A DNA stretch of 64,000 nt from an uncultured Clostridia bacterium (GTDB lineage: Bacteria > Bacillota > Clostridia > Christensenellales > UBA1242). Positions 63,212 to 64,000 of the stretch are shown here, in pieces. Positions within the stretch are counted from its first letter, which is position 1. Each line of letters begins with the position of its first letter. The notes beneath the pieces are model-generated. The model was not told where the DNA came from. It did not search any database and saw only the letters and a list, made by a program, of their open reading frames with translations. A program made the translations under genes and the position numbers. The stretch spans positions 1-64,000 of the forward strand of contig CALWJY010000015.1 in assembly GCA_944381135.1 (NCBI GenBank), in the 5' to 3' direction.

Positions 63212-64000
63212 TTTTGTTTCTCCTTATTTGTTGTTTGATTTCCATAATGATTGTATCACAACTTGACACATTTTTCATAAAGATTTCACCATTTTTCTGC
63301 AAAATCTCACCATCAAAAATCGTCATAAGCACATCTTTTTTCGACTTTTCCCACACAAGTGTTTTCAGTGCGCTGGAATATAGCGTTGGGGTTTTTGCCA
63401 CCACAATGAAGTTTGCAGAATTTCCCTCGCATATGCCAAAGTCATCAATTCTCAAAATCTGTGCTCCCGCATATGTGGCAATTTGGAATGTGTCCTTTTC
63501 ATCAATGACATCCACCTGCTCAAAAAGCTCGCGTTGCGTCATAATGATTTGCCTCATAAACGCAAAAAAATCAATTTCAAAACTGTCTCCACTTCCCATT
63601 CCAACAAGAAAATCTTTTGCTTTCAACGACATCAAATTGGTTGGTCTGATTCCTGATTTTCCGTCATCAGATGGCGTCACGCAAAATGCGCAGTCATATT
63701 GCGAAAATAACTCCAAATCGTCTTTTTCAAAACAATTTCCACCCACAATTGCGGCTTTACGGTCAAGAAATCCAAAATCTTCCAAAACATGCGGAAGAGA
63801 TTTTTTATATTGCAAATCAATTGTGCCAAGTTCCTCAAGCGTTCGCCCGCACCTGAGAAACAAATTGGCCTCATTTTTCGCCACAAAGTCTGTCAAATTG
63901 GCAAGTTCTTGTTCGGTTTTTTCTGAAATATTTTCAAGCGAAACCGAATTAAATTCGTTTGAAACGCACGAAAATTTTGCATTTTGCACAATTTCCTCAT
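63201..64000 (-). CDS. Amidohydrolase-like protein with altered metal sites (5' truncated by the window)
   Basis: The reading frame is open to the window edge, so the N-terminus is missing. The part seen follows the second half of a cytosine/guanine/SAH-deaminase-like amidohydrolase: FLRCGRTLEELG (usual HxxE type), IVGGNCFEKDDLELF (usual HC), FCVTPSDDGKSGIRPTNLMSL, and LVGMGSGDSFEIDFF (usual GTDG). At each place where a metal-binding His or the catalytic Asp is expected, I see another residue or an uncertain match. It may be an inactive paralogue or a distant family. Its stop overlaps tex by 11 bases. An internal GTG at 63989 is probably not the start. Confidence 0.55.
   Translation of the reverse strand, partial: EEIVQNAKFSCVSNEFNSVSLENISEKTEQELANLTDFVAKNEANLFLRCGRTLEELGTIDLQYKKSLPHVLEDFGFLDRKAAIVGGNCFEKDDLELFSQYDCAFCVTPSDDGKSGIRPTNLMSLKAKDFLVGMGSGDSFEIDFFAFMRQIIMTQRELFEQVDVIDEKDTFQIATYAGAQILRIDDFGICEGNSANFIVVAKTPTLYSSALKTLVWEKSKKDVLMTIFDGEILQKNGEIFMKNVSSCDTIIMEIKQQIRRNKNDN

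Overview
The window reads as chromosome of a low-GC, endospore-forming Bacillota, most likely an uncultured Clostridia lineage (inference). The reasons are a complete sigK, a gerA-type germination operon, a PdaB-like deacetylase, a DUF4364 protein, the plsX-rnc-smc-ftsY order, a long-form HPF, a McsB/ClpC pair and class A RNase P RNA. No prophage, CRISPR array or insertion sequence with a transposase is visible. Genes are densely packed, and most start after a clear GGAG-type ribosome-binding site.

Layout. 1-1200: the tail of a possible nucleotidyltransferase, then tRNA-Leu, tRNA-Cys and a divergent tRNA-Gly. 1.2-8.7 kb: ftsH with a coupled membrane protein, then the gerAA-gerAB-gerAC operon. 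8.9-9.4 kb: the first cluster of a dispersed hairpin repeat. 9.4-14.9 kb: an unknown acidic protein, a DUF4364 regulator, an ABC exporter and a DegV protein. 15-18.4 kb: tandem-OB SSB, PdaB-like deacetylase, exonuclease III and pyrophosphatase. 18.6-21 kb: a YgjV-type membrane protein, a predicted 44-residue small protein and gpmI. 21-25.9 kb: a 1596-residue secreted GLUG-type repeat protein. 25.9-27.2 kb: repeat cluster two and rnpB. 27.4-30.5 kb: a divergent diadenylate-cyclase-like protein, sigK and an unknown gene behind an operator-like palindrome. 30.6-38.3 kb: an SDR and the plsX-rnc-smc-ftsY block. 38.3-41.7 kb: a small gene, an XRE regulator, a HIT-RNase HI fusion bracketed by inverted hairpins, repeat cluster three and a second DegV. 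42-45.5 kb: a glycosyltransferase, tRNA-Ser, a HAD hydrolase and an unknown protein. 45.5-50.8 kb: topoisomerase IV-like parE-parC. 51-56.9 kb: murG, a cytoplasmic subtilase with a small partner, an Asn-rich protein, a degenerate ABC ATPase, a lipoprotein and hpf. 57-64 kb: amidohydrolase-like fragment, tex, a 49-residue mini-McsA, mcsB and clpC.

The most interesting signals are five. (1) A recurring promoter arrangement puts the predicted transcription start on the start codon in genes with no Shine-Dalgarno sequence (10443, 11124, 19295, 53757, 56128 and, within four bases, 60767). (2) A HIT hydrolase is fused to RNase HI and bracketed by inverted hairpin repeats, one of which supplies its stop codon. 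(3) McsA is reduced to one zinc finger in a tex-mcsA-mcsB-clpC block without ctsR. (4) A type IIA topoisomerase A subunit carries an acidic N-terminal extension of about 235 residues with two GQI-containing motifs. (5) A family of three-base-loop hairpins keeps its pairing while changing stem sequence. All functional statements come from sequence reading alone.
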